NCBI GenBank assembly: GCA_009760855.2
Contig: WPIO01000029.1
Location: forward strand, 3,139,501-3,203,500
DNA length: 64,000 bases
Source: Cristatella mucedo
Lineage: Eukaryota; Bryozoa; Phylactolaemata; Cristatellidae
Direction of reading: 5' to 3'
The position numbers were made by a program, and so were the translations under genes. Shown piece by piece: positions 19,091 to 30,179 of this stretch. The notes under the pieces are model-generated. The model did not search any database. It saw only the letters and a program-made list of their open reading frames with translations, and was not told where the DNA came from. Position 1 is the first letter of the stretch. Every line of letters starts with the position of its first letter.

Positions 19091-20639
19091 TTAATTTGGC
19101 GATTCAAAGACAGCTGGATACTTTAGCTAAGTCATGGCTAAATGTTTAGCAATTTTGCGTCTTTTCTTAACTGAATTGCTACGATAAGTGTACGTCACTA
19201 GAATATATTTAACGTCAGAGCTGATTTTAGGAGGCCGGGATCTTGGTCATTCCGTAGCCGGCAGGTTTAGCTAGAAAGAATTTAAATATAGCCCTCTCCC
19301 CCTACCTCCACTCGCAGGATACCCGTTTCATAGAATGGTTCGCCGGGCACACCTTGGGACCCAAGCACTTGTGTATGTGCTCGGCACAGGTTCTCTTCTC
19401 TGAAGACCGAGCCACGAGGGCACCCCAACGAAAGCGCGCACCGACAAAAGCGCGAAATACTAGGAACCCCGACAAATGCGCGAAAGACGAAACCGTGCAA
19501 CTATAAGAATAGTTTTTTAAGCACACGATTTAGTTTATTTAAACCGCTCGTTGTCTTCCAAATTAATTACTATTGTAGCAAAAACAAACAAATATTGCAC
19601 GGCATATAAACGAGGTTTTAAATCAGCTGACCTTTTTGAAATCCCTATCAGTAATCACTAAAACACCATAATGACTTTATTGGTGTGTGTTTTTCCTCTT
19701 TGTAGCTAAGAATTAGCACCTGGCCAATTGACGACAAGCTGGTATCAGCAAAGAGAACGGGCTAAATAAGAAAAACTTTCAGTTAGAGCTTATCTATTTG
19801 GGCCTACAAAAGCTTTACCGTAGCATCCTAGCTTCACTCGGTGATAAGCTGTTCTACAATTGACTGCGGCAATAACTTCCCGTGACTTATCACATACAGT
19901 ACCAAGAAACCTTTGTCAAACAAGACAATGAAGTGCTTACATTAACCAATATTTTCAAGCAAAGGCACACCGACCAGGAATATGCCTGAACATGTTGTTA
20001 CAGACGTAAGAAAACGTAAGCAGCCTAGAACTTGCAGATCCTCGCAGATGGAAGACTAGGCTGATGAGGGAAATGAATGAGGATACAAAGAACTATAGCC
20101 AAGCAAGGCTCAAACAAATTGAGAATCGCGATAATCACATTAAGGGTATACCACACAGTCTAACTCACCAAGATATTACAGAAGCAACTGTCGGAGGATA
20201 ATACACGAATCAGCCAAGGCAGATGGCTGACAACGAGGTGCAATGGTCTCACTGGTGGGGAAGTAATAAAAGTACACCCAATTTTGCCATGCATTAAAAA
20301 TGCAAACTCTGAATTACCGCAAATATCATATCAGATTTCGAGGATGCGAGCTATGATGCCCGTTCAACGATCTTTCCTGGAGCGAAGCTAGTTATATGCT
20401 TGATCGATCTCGGACAGAATCTTTGGCGCCACATTCAAGAAGACAATCTTGCAACAGATTACCGTGACGACGAAAACCGGCTAATGCGGGTCAAATCATT
20501 ATTGTTTTGAGCTGCGTTCATATAGCGGATGCTCCTGCTGCTTTTGACCAATTGGCCTATGACTGCCCTCCTCTACCTGCACCGTTGATAAACTACTAGA
20601 AGACATATATATTACCAGACATTTAGGAGGTCGACGTGC
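19091..20639. other. Unassigned interval
   Basis: No element, tandem repeat or convincing gene seen. Confidence 0.45.
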
Positions 20640-21375
20640 CCATCCAAGATTTACTTTGCAACTGTGGAATTTTTGGGGTCCCACGAATGACTTCGATGCA
20701 GCTGCCGTTTCTACAAATAACGTCAGAGCACTGCGGCTTGGATTCCAAATTATACAGAATGACGTTACGGGTTTACTCCTCGAATTATTTCATGGTGTTC
20801 TCTTTCGCATTCTGAGGCTATGGAATGTGATGGTCCGGCCCAAATGGCTGTCCTAATTATTCAAACTGCGATACAGCTGCCATTTCAACAAAAAGATTTT
20901 CGCAACTGCTGTTTTGATTGCAAATTGTAGCAAGCAATGATCCAGTTTAATCTACAAAACTGCATGCGATGGTGCTGGTGCGATCTCATGCTATAGCCTC
21001 TAATGGCCGGGCCATCCAGCCTGCATACGTATTCGAACTGCAACACAGCTGCAATTAGCACAATAAGCGTTTTTCAGCTGCGATTTGGATACTAACTCAC
21101 ATAAAACCTTTGTCCAGGCTTATCAATCGAATTTCACGGCATAGCGCATGAGCTTTCTCATGCTTTGACCTCCAATGGCCTGGACCAGCAAGCCTTCTTA
21201 CATATTCAAACGGCGATATAGCTGCCATTTCCACAGTATTTTTTTAAAACTATGGTTTTTATGCCACATTATAGATAAAAGTGTTTCGGGTTTAGCCACC
21301 TAATTTATTGACATTAGGCGGGTATGTTTCAATTCTATGGCATCTAATGACCCGCGTCTGTAGAGGCCATAGCAA
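20640..21375. repeat. Decayed satellite array, ~173-bp monomer, about 4 units
   Basis: The motif (C)GATACAGCTGCCATTTC recurs with its GCTGC core at 20701, 20877, 21048 and 21221 (spacings 176, 171, 173). A second motif about 45 bp upstream, CTATGGCCTCTAATGGCC, recurs in step near 20817, 20993, 21167 and 21337. Units are strongly diverged. The length is nucleosome-like, as in many centromeric or heterochromatic satellites. The right end is cut by a family A fragment. Confidence 0.8.
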
Positions 21376-21394
21376 TATAACGCCTTAGTGAAAT

Positions 21395-22385
21395 CGCACT
21401 AAGCCTAGATTGTGCTTGGCGGTCACATCGCCAAGAGGGAGAGGATAAACTGTAAAAAGATGCGGGCCGAGCAGCACATGGCACCGAGGTAGCGTGGCTA
21501 TGTGACCCAGAACTTACTTGAGTGATTCCTCGGATAATATTTGTCGTTCACATCAATACTCTGAAGTCTCGCACTGAGAAAGGACCCGAACCATTGCAGT
21601 GCAGTGCCAGTGATGCGCAATAGAGGTGCGAGACGCTCAAGATGGACTTTGTAATCAATGGTATCAAACGCTGCCGAAAGATCAAGCAGAACAAGTAGAA
21701 AGACTTGACCTAAGTCTGCATTCATGAGAAAGTCTGTATAGCTGGTTTGGCCCAGTGGCTAAGGTGCTCGCCCCGACCAAGGTCTGGCCGAGATCGTAGG
21801 CTCTAGCCTGGTGTCATACGTAAAGCGCCTGAATAGACATTAAGTTCTCCTAGGGTGCTATAAAATAAATGAATTATATTATATTATATTTTACACCCTA
21901 AGCAATGCCGACTCTGTGGAGAGATTAGCTCTAAACCCAGACTGGAACATACTTGCAAGATTTGAAGCTTCAATATATGAGCTCAATTGGTCTGCCACAA
22001 CTCTTTTTAGTGTCTTTAATAGGAACAGGAGAAGGGAGACTGGACAGAAACTGCTCAAGTTCTCTTGGCCTATGGTTGCTTTCTTAATTAGTGGCATCAC
22101 AACAGCCTTTTTGAGAGGTGCAGGGACCTGACCTGAGGCTACAGACATATTTACTACATTAGTTATGCGTGGCAGCAGCAGATCTAAGCATCGTAGAGGT
22201 AGGACAATGAGAATAGGGTCTAGCGGACTAGTAGCCTTCTTTGACTGGGAGATATATTTCAGGATACTCGTGACCTCCTTGAATGTAGACATCGAGATAG
22301 TGCACGGAATCAATGGAAATTTTAATTTAGGAACATGAGTCCAGAGGGACATGAGTTCTGTGTTGATATAACTGAGGAACAAAAA
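21395..22385 (-). pseudogene. Family A LINE, internal part with nested SINE-1
   Basis: Reads (minus strand) from the region before the RT core (TSPLDPILIVLPLRCLDLLLPR; SGQVPAPLKKAVVMPLIKKAT) through LLKTLKRVVADQL, FQSGFRANLSTESALL, VLLDLSAAFDTIDYK, and stops before the YADD region near 21395. It has both the most N-terminal RT-linker sequence of any family A copy here and a missing 3' end. SINE-1 at 21738-21895 splits it between LLRV(Y) and the motif A block. Frames are mostly open but shifted. Confidence 0.88.
21738..21895 (+). mobile_element. SINE-1 (short subfamily) nested in family A
   Basis: Complete head TAGCTGGTTTGGCCCAGTGGCTAAGG, B-box-like GGCTCTAGCCTGG, tail GCGCCTGAATAGACATTAAGTTCTCCTAGGGTGCTATA and an ATATTATATTATATT end. 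It interrupts the LINE between GTATA (left) and CACCCTAAGCAATGCC (right), a site seen uninterrupted at 8638-8660. The AT-rich tail hides any target duplication. Confidence 0.92.
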
Positions 22386-22432
22386 GAAAGAGAGAGAGAG
22401 AGAGCGAGGAGAAAAAGAGAGAATATAGAAAG

Positions 22433-22499
<67 letters not shown>

Positions 22500-22516
22500 G
22501 AGGGAGGAGACAGGGA
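22386..22516. repeat. (GA)n microsatellite
   Basis: GA-dominated tract with AAAGA and GCGAG interruptions, directly at the 5' edge of the family A fragment. Confidence 0.95.
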
Positions 22517-22711
22517 AAAAAACTACCTCTGCGCTGCAGAATAGTCAATAGCCCACTTCAAATAAGCGCTTCGTAGGGTTAATTTTATTGCACTGCCCTT
22601 GCGCATGAGCGCGGGTTACGCTTTGATGACTATGTGGCCATTGGCAGCATTTTTGGTCACTCTTCAGGCTGCTGTCTCGCTCTTGTGCCACTAAAGTCCT
22701 GTAATACCCCC

Positions 22712-22872
22712 GCTTGCGGTAGATGTAAATCTGCTCGTCTCAAACTAAGGTCAGGGATAATTTATTTGATGACCGAGGTCGTGCGCTGGAGCCCGTGGCA
22801 TAAATGAAGCGCCTGTAGAGAGACTAAGTTATCTTAGGGCACTATACAAAAGAATTACATATATCATATATA
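22712..22872 (+). mobile_element. SINE-1 (long subfamily)
   Basis: Carries the long-subfamily segment (CTAAGGTCAGGGATAATTTATTTGATGACC), a degraded B box GCGCTGGAGCCC, and the tail GCGCCTGTAGAGAGACTAAGTTATCTTAGGGCACTATA. Confidence 0.85.
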
Positions 22873-22877
22873 ATCTA

Positions 22878-22965
22878 CCTTCGAAAAAATCCTGTCCCCT
22901 ACAAGACTCGAACAGAGCATCTCAGGGTCCAGAATAGTAAGCAACAGGAAAACTCGAATAAAGTG
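22878..22965 (-). mobile_element. SINE-4 head, decayed
   Basis: On the minus strand: CCTGTTGCTTACTATTCTGGACCC...TCTGTTCGAGTCTTGTAGGGGACAGGATTTTTTCG aligns with the SINE-4 head (GGTTGCTTTGC...GGTTCGATTCCTGTGGTGGGCGATCCTTTTTCG). B box TGTTCGAGTCT. Body and tail are missing. Confidence 0.6.
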
Positions 22966-24877
22966 AAAGACATCGATCTTCGACCAGCGGTAATTTCGCG
23001 TTCATCATGCCAGCCATCTTGGGCGAAGGCAAGGGGGGCCCATGGGTTCTAACACCCTTGGATAGTGCTGAAGAGGGTGTCATAAAGAGGTCTGGCATCT
23101 TGACACATCACCTTCAGCTTTCCCGCTATTCTGCCTCAGTCAAAGTCATGTTCTGGTCAACCTTTAGCTTACTCCTGGCTACACTATGCTGGGCATGTTG
23201 GCAACGCCTCTCAAAGTACAATTATTTATTTCAGACGCTGGCTCTTGCCTATTATCGACGTCAGTGTAAGCTTTCAGTTTGGCAAGAAAGATTACTGCTT
23301 TTCACTTTCTATGATTCCCTCTTTCGATAAGCACGATGCAATGCATTTAGGCCTGGAGAAAAAGGCATCACAAGCAAGATAGCGCAAGGCGATTAATTGA
23401 AGTCACTTCGTGGCGCCAAGGGGGCTTCCGAGTGAAGATCCTCGCAGGTTTCGCTGAAAGCTCTCAGGAGACGCATCTCGCAAAGATGACAGCGATTTAG
23501 CCTAGTTGGTATTTAGCCACCAGTGTCACGCCGTGGCCGACTCCTGAGGTGCATTGGGCGTCATTGTCGGTTCATTGCAGACCATACACTAGACATCTCG
23601 CCAATCGGTCAGATCTGCCAGGATCTGCCAGAGCAGAGGTGCAGCAGAGAGCGTTCCACGACGATCACTCTCATGGCTCAACATGGCCAACACTCTTGAT
23701 GGTCAGATGCAGCTGGCACGACTCTGTCCCCCGATGGCTTGTAGCAGTGCTGTGTGCAAGTCCCGATGGACGCATTGCCCATAGGGCAGTTATCTGCCAC
23801 GCCCAAATCTACTCAAAGTAGGTATTTACTAAGCCCTGTCGACGGATTTGTGGTGGTTCAATGTTAAACCCTAGGGATGCGGTTGGAGTCGACTTCAGCG
23901 TCTTAGAGAGGATGCGCTAAACTTTGAGTAAGTGGGCGTCAAGCTTTAGGACGTGCGAGCGTTGAGGTCACGCCTATGCTCTCCTGGTGTTCTGATTCTC
24001 TGTGTCCTGGTGCCAAGACACCAGAGCCAAGGTAGCCGTTCAAAGCGGGAAAGGCGCGATCGTTTCTTTATACGGCTAGCCAGCCTCCTATATAAGGCTA
24101 GAAATGATCCGTCGCTAAATCGAGAACGATAGTACTATTAATCATGCGAAATCCCCTCGTCCGGTATCTGAGAAGCTGACTAGTTTTTCGCTTCCGGCTT
24201 TTGGTAGGATTAATGGATGTTTTTGTCAAAATGATGGCTTTTGTGAGCCTGACGGTCGGTCTGGGTAATAAGTTGCCTAGATCGTACTCTCTCAGAGAAG
24301 CTTTCGTAGAGGCAACTGCTCGAATATAAAAAATGGCGCATTTTATTCTATGCACTCTCGCAGTGTGTCTCTTCCCTTTATCAACGTTCAGTTGCAGCGC
24401 ATAGCTGGGTGAACGCAAGTATTGAAATGCAAAGCCCTAACCTGGTCTGCCGGAGTCACGCACAAATTTGGTGAGCGCGACCAGGATTCGACCTGATGAT
24501 GGTGTTTCTAGATTGCCGGTCGATCGACTCTCGCCCACTGACTCATCGGAGTCAAGGTCAAGGTCAATGCATTCTCTGCGGCGCAGCATTCAGTGCTCTG
24601 AGATTCAGCGGTAAAAAGCGGAGCTCGAACTTGCTGACAAAAGGAAGAAAAGTCGGTGCTGTATTTTCAACGAATTTTGAAAATCCGAATGTGGCTCAAG
24701 CGTCTGTATTATTTTCCTAAAGCATCGCGATGCTTTCATTGCTCAGGGCTACCCTTCGAAGAATTTACTTTAACAGTCCAGTGTCACAATCGTTTAAGCT
24801 CGCATCCAAAGCCCGCACAGCCTCATCATCAAGCAACGCATTGACTTCAATTTATTTAATTCCGCATTTAATTCAAG
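22966..24877. other. Unassigned interval
   Basis: Longest frames are 107 codons at 23007-23330 (plus; one hydrophobic stretch VMFWSTFSLLLATLCWACW) and 106 codons at 24098-24418 (minus). Neither shows a family signature, conserved block or splice evidence I can defend. A direct repeat GATCTGCCAG (two turns) lies near 23610-23630. Confidence 0.4.
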
Positions 24878-24972
24878 GTATAGATTGAGGTCATGCGCTC
24901 GAGCCCCGTGGTATATGTGCCTAAATAAAGATTAAGTTCTCTGACGGCGCTATATAAATGAATTACATATAT
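24878..24972 (+). mobile_element. SINE-1, 5' truncated
   Basis: GAGGTCATGCGCTCGAGCCCCGTGG then TGTGCCTAAATAAAGATTAAGTTCTCTGACGGCGCTATATAAATGA. The A box is missing. Confidence 0.85.
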
Positions 24973-25084
24973 ATTCAACGTCCCGTAAATGACCATAGGG
25001 TCCCTTAGTTCCCTTGAGCCGGCGTAACTATTCGAAATACTTCGCTTGATTGGAACCATCGCTACAACCGCTCATCTCCTCCAA

Positions 25085-25400
25085 ATCTAATCGTGTAGCT
25101 GTGCCAAGCTAACTTCAAATTCTTTCTGGATCACGCCTGCCGTTCCTGTGCTCCCAAGCACTGAAACTCAATACTGACATCATGAAAGCCTCCTGACTTG
25201 ACAAAAATCAAGAGGAATCTGGAACACCAAATGTTCCTCATAACATTTGCTCCGTCTGTGTGAAACTTCCATTTTATGTCTAGGTGTGCTACAATATTAT
25301 GTCTGTTATTACTAGTCAGTTGCCAGCGTGATTTTGTTTTAATATTTGTGAGTTACTAGAGAGATAATTAGTTCTCCTAAATGCTATATAACTAGTTTTT
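25085..25400 (+). pseudogene. Family A LINE, decayed 3' end
   Basis: Follows the C-terminal coding and 3' UTR order of family A (GTAGCTGTGCCAAGCTAACTTCAAATTC; TGACTTGACAAAAATCAAGAGG; ACTAGAGAGATAATTAGTTCTCC). Very diverged, no tail repeat left. Confidence 0.6.
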
Positions 25401-26059
25401 AGCTTTTACTAGTGATTATCGCCAGCAATGTTGTCTCTCCCTTGCCCTGTTCGAGCCACACTCGTCAGCCTTTCTGGCAGCAAGCTTTTATGTACGCTGC
25501 CATTAGCCAGGACTGAGAGGCTGAGAGCGCTACTTTTCCAGCACTACAAGCAGTGGCGTATAGCCGCGGGGGCGGGGCGGCGCTGGGCGGGGCGGGGCGG
25601 GGGGGGGGCATTCGCCCTCTCTCCCCTAGGGCAGGGCAGTGACCTGGCGGAGCTCCTGTTCCTAAGCCCCCTCCGACCATCACTAACGACAAAATTATGT
25701 CCTACTTCTACTCGATGAGAAACCGCCGAGTTCGCGACAATTAAAAACCGAGTTTTCGCAATTAAAAACTGATCTCGCTGAAAATTTTCATTACTCGCGG
25801 GTTTTGCTCCTACTTGAAAACCTAGCAGGTCTTGCCATCCGAATAAAAACCATGGCCTCTGACTAAAGTAATTTGCATAACCTTATCCTCAGGTAAAGAC
25901 CTACAGAGATGACCACTCTCATATACCGAGTGCTGCCTGGAGCATACTTCTGGCGGGGACAAGTTAGACCTATTGTGTGGCACGGCGTGACATCTGTGGC
26001 TTCAAATGTTCATTGGGTGTATCGCTTGATCCCTTCATTCTCTTGCTCCAGAATACCTA
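25401..26059. other. G-rich repeat relic in unassigned DNA
   Basis: AGCAGTGGCGTATAGCCGCGGGGGCGGGGCGG... at 25550-25611 has several runs of four or more G and would fit a G-quadruplex. Its opening, CAGTGGCGTA followed by G runs, resembles the G-rich stretches at 46095-46205 and 49680-49765. No gene seen. Confidence 0.5.
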
Positions 26060-26410
26060 TTCGAAATACCTTATGATCAGGCTTCGCATCTTTCCACCAG
26101 CTCTTTTAACTATAGTCGTTTAGCTGTGCCTCTAACCAACCTTAAATCCTTGGGAAATCATGCCTTCAGTTTGTAAGCGCGTAAAGCTTGGGACTGACTC
26201 CAAAGGTCACGACGTCCCCCGACTTTGACGACATGCAAAAAGAAGAAGCTAAAAAATTGACATGTTCCTCACTGCATTTGCACCATTAACACGAATACTT
26301 CTTTATGATCTTATGTGTGCTGACACCGTCACTAGGCAATCGTCATGCTTCCTTTCCGGTTAATGTAAAGTGGTTAGAAAGAGATTTAACTTCGTTAGCA
26401 AATTTCTTCG
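26060..26410 (+). pseudogene. Family A LINE, decayed 3' end
   Basis: Recognisable as CTCTAACCAACCTTAAATCCTTGGG, the PKAW-equivalent GTAAAGCTTGGGACTGACTCC, TGACGACATGCAAAAAGAAG, and the tail GTAAAGTGGTTAGAAAGAGATTTAACTTCG. 5' truncated, frame lost. Confidence 0.7.
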
Positions 26411-26757
26411 CTTTCTTCTGATCATTTTAATTGACCAACCCGATAGCCGCTGATGCCTCATCTCAAGTATGACTTTCGTTATAGGAATACGTGCCGATTT
26501 TTACCATCAAATATTCTATTTGAGTGTCACAACTTAAATCGCAGCATTTCGAAATGTTGACAGCTGAATCGTATAGATCATGACAGTGTGTTGGAGATCA
26601 TTAACGGTTCTGGAACTATAATTTATTCGGAACCGACTGGGCTTCGAATTAATCATGGAGCTGTACGCTACGGCTAGTGCTGTGCCGAGGTTGCTCTCAG
26701 CGGCTTTTGGAGTTCTTACCCTTCATTCTACGTCAAGGACAGTCAACGAAGTTTTAC

Positions 26758-26886
26758 TCAGCAGCTGCCATGCTGGTGTCTACCACTAAGCATTCGACCA
26801 TGCTTCCCTTGCAGCGTATGTAAAGTGCCTAGAAAAAGGTTACGTTCTCAGAGGGCGCTATACAAATATATTATTATTCTTATGTA
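26758..26886 (+). mobile_element. Family A LINE 3' tail
   Basis: CTTGCAGCGTATGTAAAGTGCCTAGAAAAAGGTTACGTTCTCAGAGGGCGCTATACAAATATATTATTATT: last part of the UTR, end hairpin and TTA tail. Confidence 0.85.
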
Positions 26887-26944
26887 GGTATTGGTTTGGT
26901 CCAACACGTTCATCATTTCACTCACGTGTACATTCAGGGTTACG

Positions 26945-29245
26945 TCGAGTTTGCCCAGCGGCGCAACTTAAAAAATCATTGACCAGGAAAACGTTTTGAA
27001 ATCTGTTTGCAAGGCATGTTTTTTTGATCTGCACTCAGACTCGACCGACAGCCTTGACACCCTCATTTATGCAGTGAACATGACACTTAAGAGTGCCCTC
27101 GGCGAGTATGCTCTTGTGCATTCTGTCCATTTACAGAGTCACAGAGATTCCGATCCATTTAAGAAAAAACTTCAAAAGATTCGCCGTGTTAAGCGCAGCT
27201 TGAACGCCAATCAAGAGGTCTGGATGTGAGCATGATCTGGTCAATTCCAAAGACTTCCTTCGAGCCCGGACACACGGAACCTAGAAAATCCAGGGCTTCT
27301 TTCTTTGTTGGAAAACTGGAGCCTTGTCAGTCAGACCAAAAACAGATTTATCCGAAGGTAAGCTGATCGCCAATTCTGAGAGGTCTCACTCCCCAGGTAT
27401 TAACTGCTCTACCGACAAGTTTTTAGCCTACTTCACTGAAAAACGTTGTGCCTCCATAAAACCTCAACTGACTATAGCAATAATGAATCTCAACCTAAGA
27501 CCTTCCTTAAGAGATTTTCTTGAGGTTTCTGCATGTGATATCGCTATCTTAATAAGGACAAGTAAAATGAGCTCATCTCTTGAAGACCCTCTGCGGTCTT
27601 CACTGGCAGACAAACTCCGCCCATCCAAAACTGAAATTTGTAATGCTTCTCTGGAAAAATAGGTTGTACCCAAGTTCTTCAAATAGGCCATGGTTAGACA
27701 GATAATTAAAAAGCCCGGATTAGATATAGAAGATCTCGCAAACTTTCCTAGTTTCCCTTCTTAATTTTTGTTAAATAATCTTGAAAATTATCGCTAAGCG
27801 GTTTGTAGCAAACATTGAAAATAATACGTTGAAAGAAAAGTTTCAGCCGGAATACAAATAACACCGCTCCACTGAAACTATTCTTCTTCGTATAATTAAT
27901 GACATCCTATGCATAAAAAATTAAGGGAAAATTAAGGGAATGACACTGCCGTAGCATTGCTAGATTTATCAGCTGCTTTCGACACTGTTGATCATGCTAT
28001 CCTACATGACGATTGAGAACAACGAACGGTCTAGCAGACGAGGCATTGGCATGATTCGCATCGTCGTACTCGTCCGATCGTGTTCAATCCGTGTCATATG
28101 GGGGTCAGGTCACATCTACCAGACCGGTCACCTGTGGAGTCCCACAAGGGACCGTCATTCTTCCTTTGCTGTTCTCAGTTTATACTCAACCTCTCGGAAA
28201 TGTGATTTGGGCCCACGAAATAGGATATAATTTTTATGCTGACGATACTTAGGGGTATTTGTCATTTAAACTGTCAGAATCTGCTGAAGCGACTGATAAA
28301 ATGAATGCTTGTCTTGCAAAAATTTGATCGTGGATGTCTACAAATTTCTTTGAATTTAGCGATGATAAAACTTAACTGCTACTGATAGGACACTCCAAGC
28401 GTGTGACTGGACTCGAAAACTGCTCTTCAAATAGGTGATGTTGGGCGACCATCACCAAGTGGTTGGAATTAAGGTGTCGTCTTTGTCAGGTGCTTACATT
28501 TTGAGAGCGAAGACTGTTTCCACAGCTAGCATTCAGTCCGATCCCTATCTAAGATCAGGAACTGTCTTCCACGGCGACTTGCAAACAATTTAACTTGCTC
28601 CCTGCTTGTGTCTCTCGGATAGATTATTGCAATTCCTTTTTGGTTGGGCTACCAAATAAAGCCACTTCACCACTGCAACTAGTGATGAATGTGGTTGCAA
28701 GGCTAATTTACAAATCCCAGAGGTTTGACCATGTGTCTTCTTTGCTGAGGAGCTTGGATGGCTACCGGTTGATCAACGGATGCAAAGTAAAGTTCTTAGG
28801 TCGGCCAAGGATTGGCATCTCCACGCCAAGCTGAACTGCAGCATCATTTTCAGCTTCGTCGTCCCCTCAGGTCCTTTACGGACAAAAAACTAGCTGTTTC
28901 GTTCTTCCGCTTAAAGACCGTAGGAGGCAGATGCTTTTTCTCAGAAGGTCCTAGATACTGGAACTCACTTCCACAATTCTTACGCAGCGACATCTACTGA
29001 CCTACTGCTGACTATGGCACATCGTTTCCAGCGGTCCCAAGCTGCTACTGCCATGCTACACACTACCTCAACTGCTCCCCAGACTTAGCTTTGCTTCTCA
29101 CTTCCTCTTTGTTGCGTGTGATGAAGTGTGCTGGCTACCGCGTGCGTACCGGAAGCCGCTTGGGCTGTAAGTTCGCTATGCAAAACTCTTCTGTGTAACC
29201 CACATAGTCATAGCTCTCAGCATGCTGACGCCAACACAGAGTACC
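26945..29245 (+). mobile_element. Family B LINE, longest copy
   Basis: About 2.3 kb, 5' truncated after the endonuclease domain. It covers the EN-RT linker, RT and C-terminal region, and ends with the family B 3' UTR (GGGCTGTAAGTTCGCTATGCAAAACTCTTCTGTGTAACCCACATAGTC). This copy shows that family B is a complete L2/CR1-like RT lineage in its own right. The final ACATT-rich terminus is lost near 29245. Confidence 0.9.
26996..29213 (+). pseudogene. Family B ORF2 pseudogene (EN-RT linker, RT, C-terminus)
   Basis: Broken frames in order: linker TDSLDTLIYAVNMTLKSALG and KKKLQKIRRVKRSLN (27000-27220); motif A ALLDLSAAFDTVDHAIL (27951-28005); CGVPQGTVI (28127-28155) and LLFSVYTQPLG; catalytic YNFYADDT (28226-28250); LLLIGHSKRV near 28380; then VSRIDYCNSFLVGLPNKA (28605-28665), ARLIYKSQRFDHVS, and after a frame change YWNSLPQFLRSDIY. 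Motif A and YADD aspartates are kept, but at least half a dozen stops and frameshifts make it inactive. These motifs identify an L2/CR1-group RT distinct from family A. Confidence 0.88.
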
Positions 29246-29539
29246 GACAGCTGCGACATAAATTCTGATACCAATACAAATGTTTAAAAGCAACTTTCGC
29301 TCGCATATCAATGTCTCATCAATGAAGAAAAATTGTGAATTTCCATGCAGGCTGTCTACCACCGCGTTACTTGAATAGGAACATCACAAACTGAATGAAT
29401 AGTTTTCCTCAAGGTTGTTTTTACGTAGTTTCGTCAGGCACATTTGGTGCAGGTTTTTAAGTCACGCAGTGAAAGATTAATATTTGTATTGGTTCCTTAA
29501 GTCACACACATTGCAGTGGCACACAACATGAACATACTA
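29246..29539. other. Unassigned interval
   Basis: Short spacer between the long family B copy and the next family A tail; nothing recognised. Confidence 0.5.
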
Positions 29540-29936
29540 AAGTCGTTTAGCTGTGCCTCGAATCAACCTCAAATCCTTTGGAGACCGTGTCTTTAGTTCG
29601 TATGTTCCCAACCCTGGAGCTCACTCCCGACTGACGTCACTACACCCCTGACTCGATGACATTTAAAAAGAAGCTAAAACACACATTTTCTCAAGTATTG
29701 GCTGAGTTCTTGTGATTTTTCCTTTGTGCGCTTATGCATCCTGACACGATGAATGCTTCGACTAACCATATTGCATGTTGGCACTGTGCATGTTACCTCT
29801 AATCTTACTTCGCTTGTTCACACTGTGCATTTATTGATCGCACCTCCTTAACAACATATGTAAAATGCCTGAAAAGATATTATGTTCTCTGACGGCGCTA
29901 TACAAATGCATTATTATTATTGTTATAATTTTTCAA
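29540..29936 (+). pseudogene. Family A LINE, 3' end
   Basis: Begins at the GCTGTGCCTCGAATCAACCTCAAATCC block, includes GACTCGATGACATTTAAAAAG, a 3' UTR with three copies of the ~38-bp GACAC/CACTGTGCATG repeat, the hairpin ATGCCTGAAAAGATATTATGTTCTCTGACGGCGCT, and ATTATTATTATTGTTATAA. Confidence 0.85.
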
Positions 29937-30179
29937 TTGGTTGTAGCGAACGCCAGATGTTTAGATATATTAATTTATGCTGTTTATTTGCAGTAGTGCA
30001 GGTCAAAAGGCGGCTATTTTCTCATACTAGTTGGGTTTGAAATCGGACACGAGAGGACTCTTGATTCTAACTGGAGTCAATAGTTTATTTTGGTAATGTA
30101 AATCCTAAGATTCCACACCGTGACGTTAAAAATAGTGAGCTAAGATTATAATCGTTTCCAAATGGCATATTGTGGCTCT

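Noticed and set aside
24470-24560. Minus-strand tRNA suggested by GGTCGAATCCTGG
   Set aside because: No convincing A box or acceptor stem at the right distance.
29937-30179. LTR beginning TGTAGCGAA after the family A tail
   Set aside because: No matching CA end, duplication or polyadenylation signal was found.
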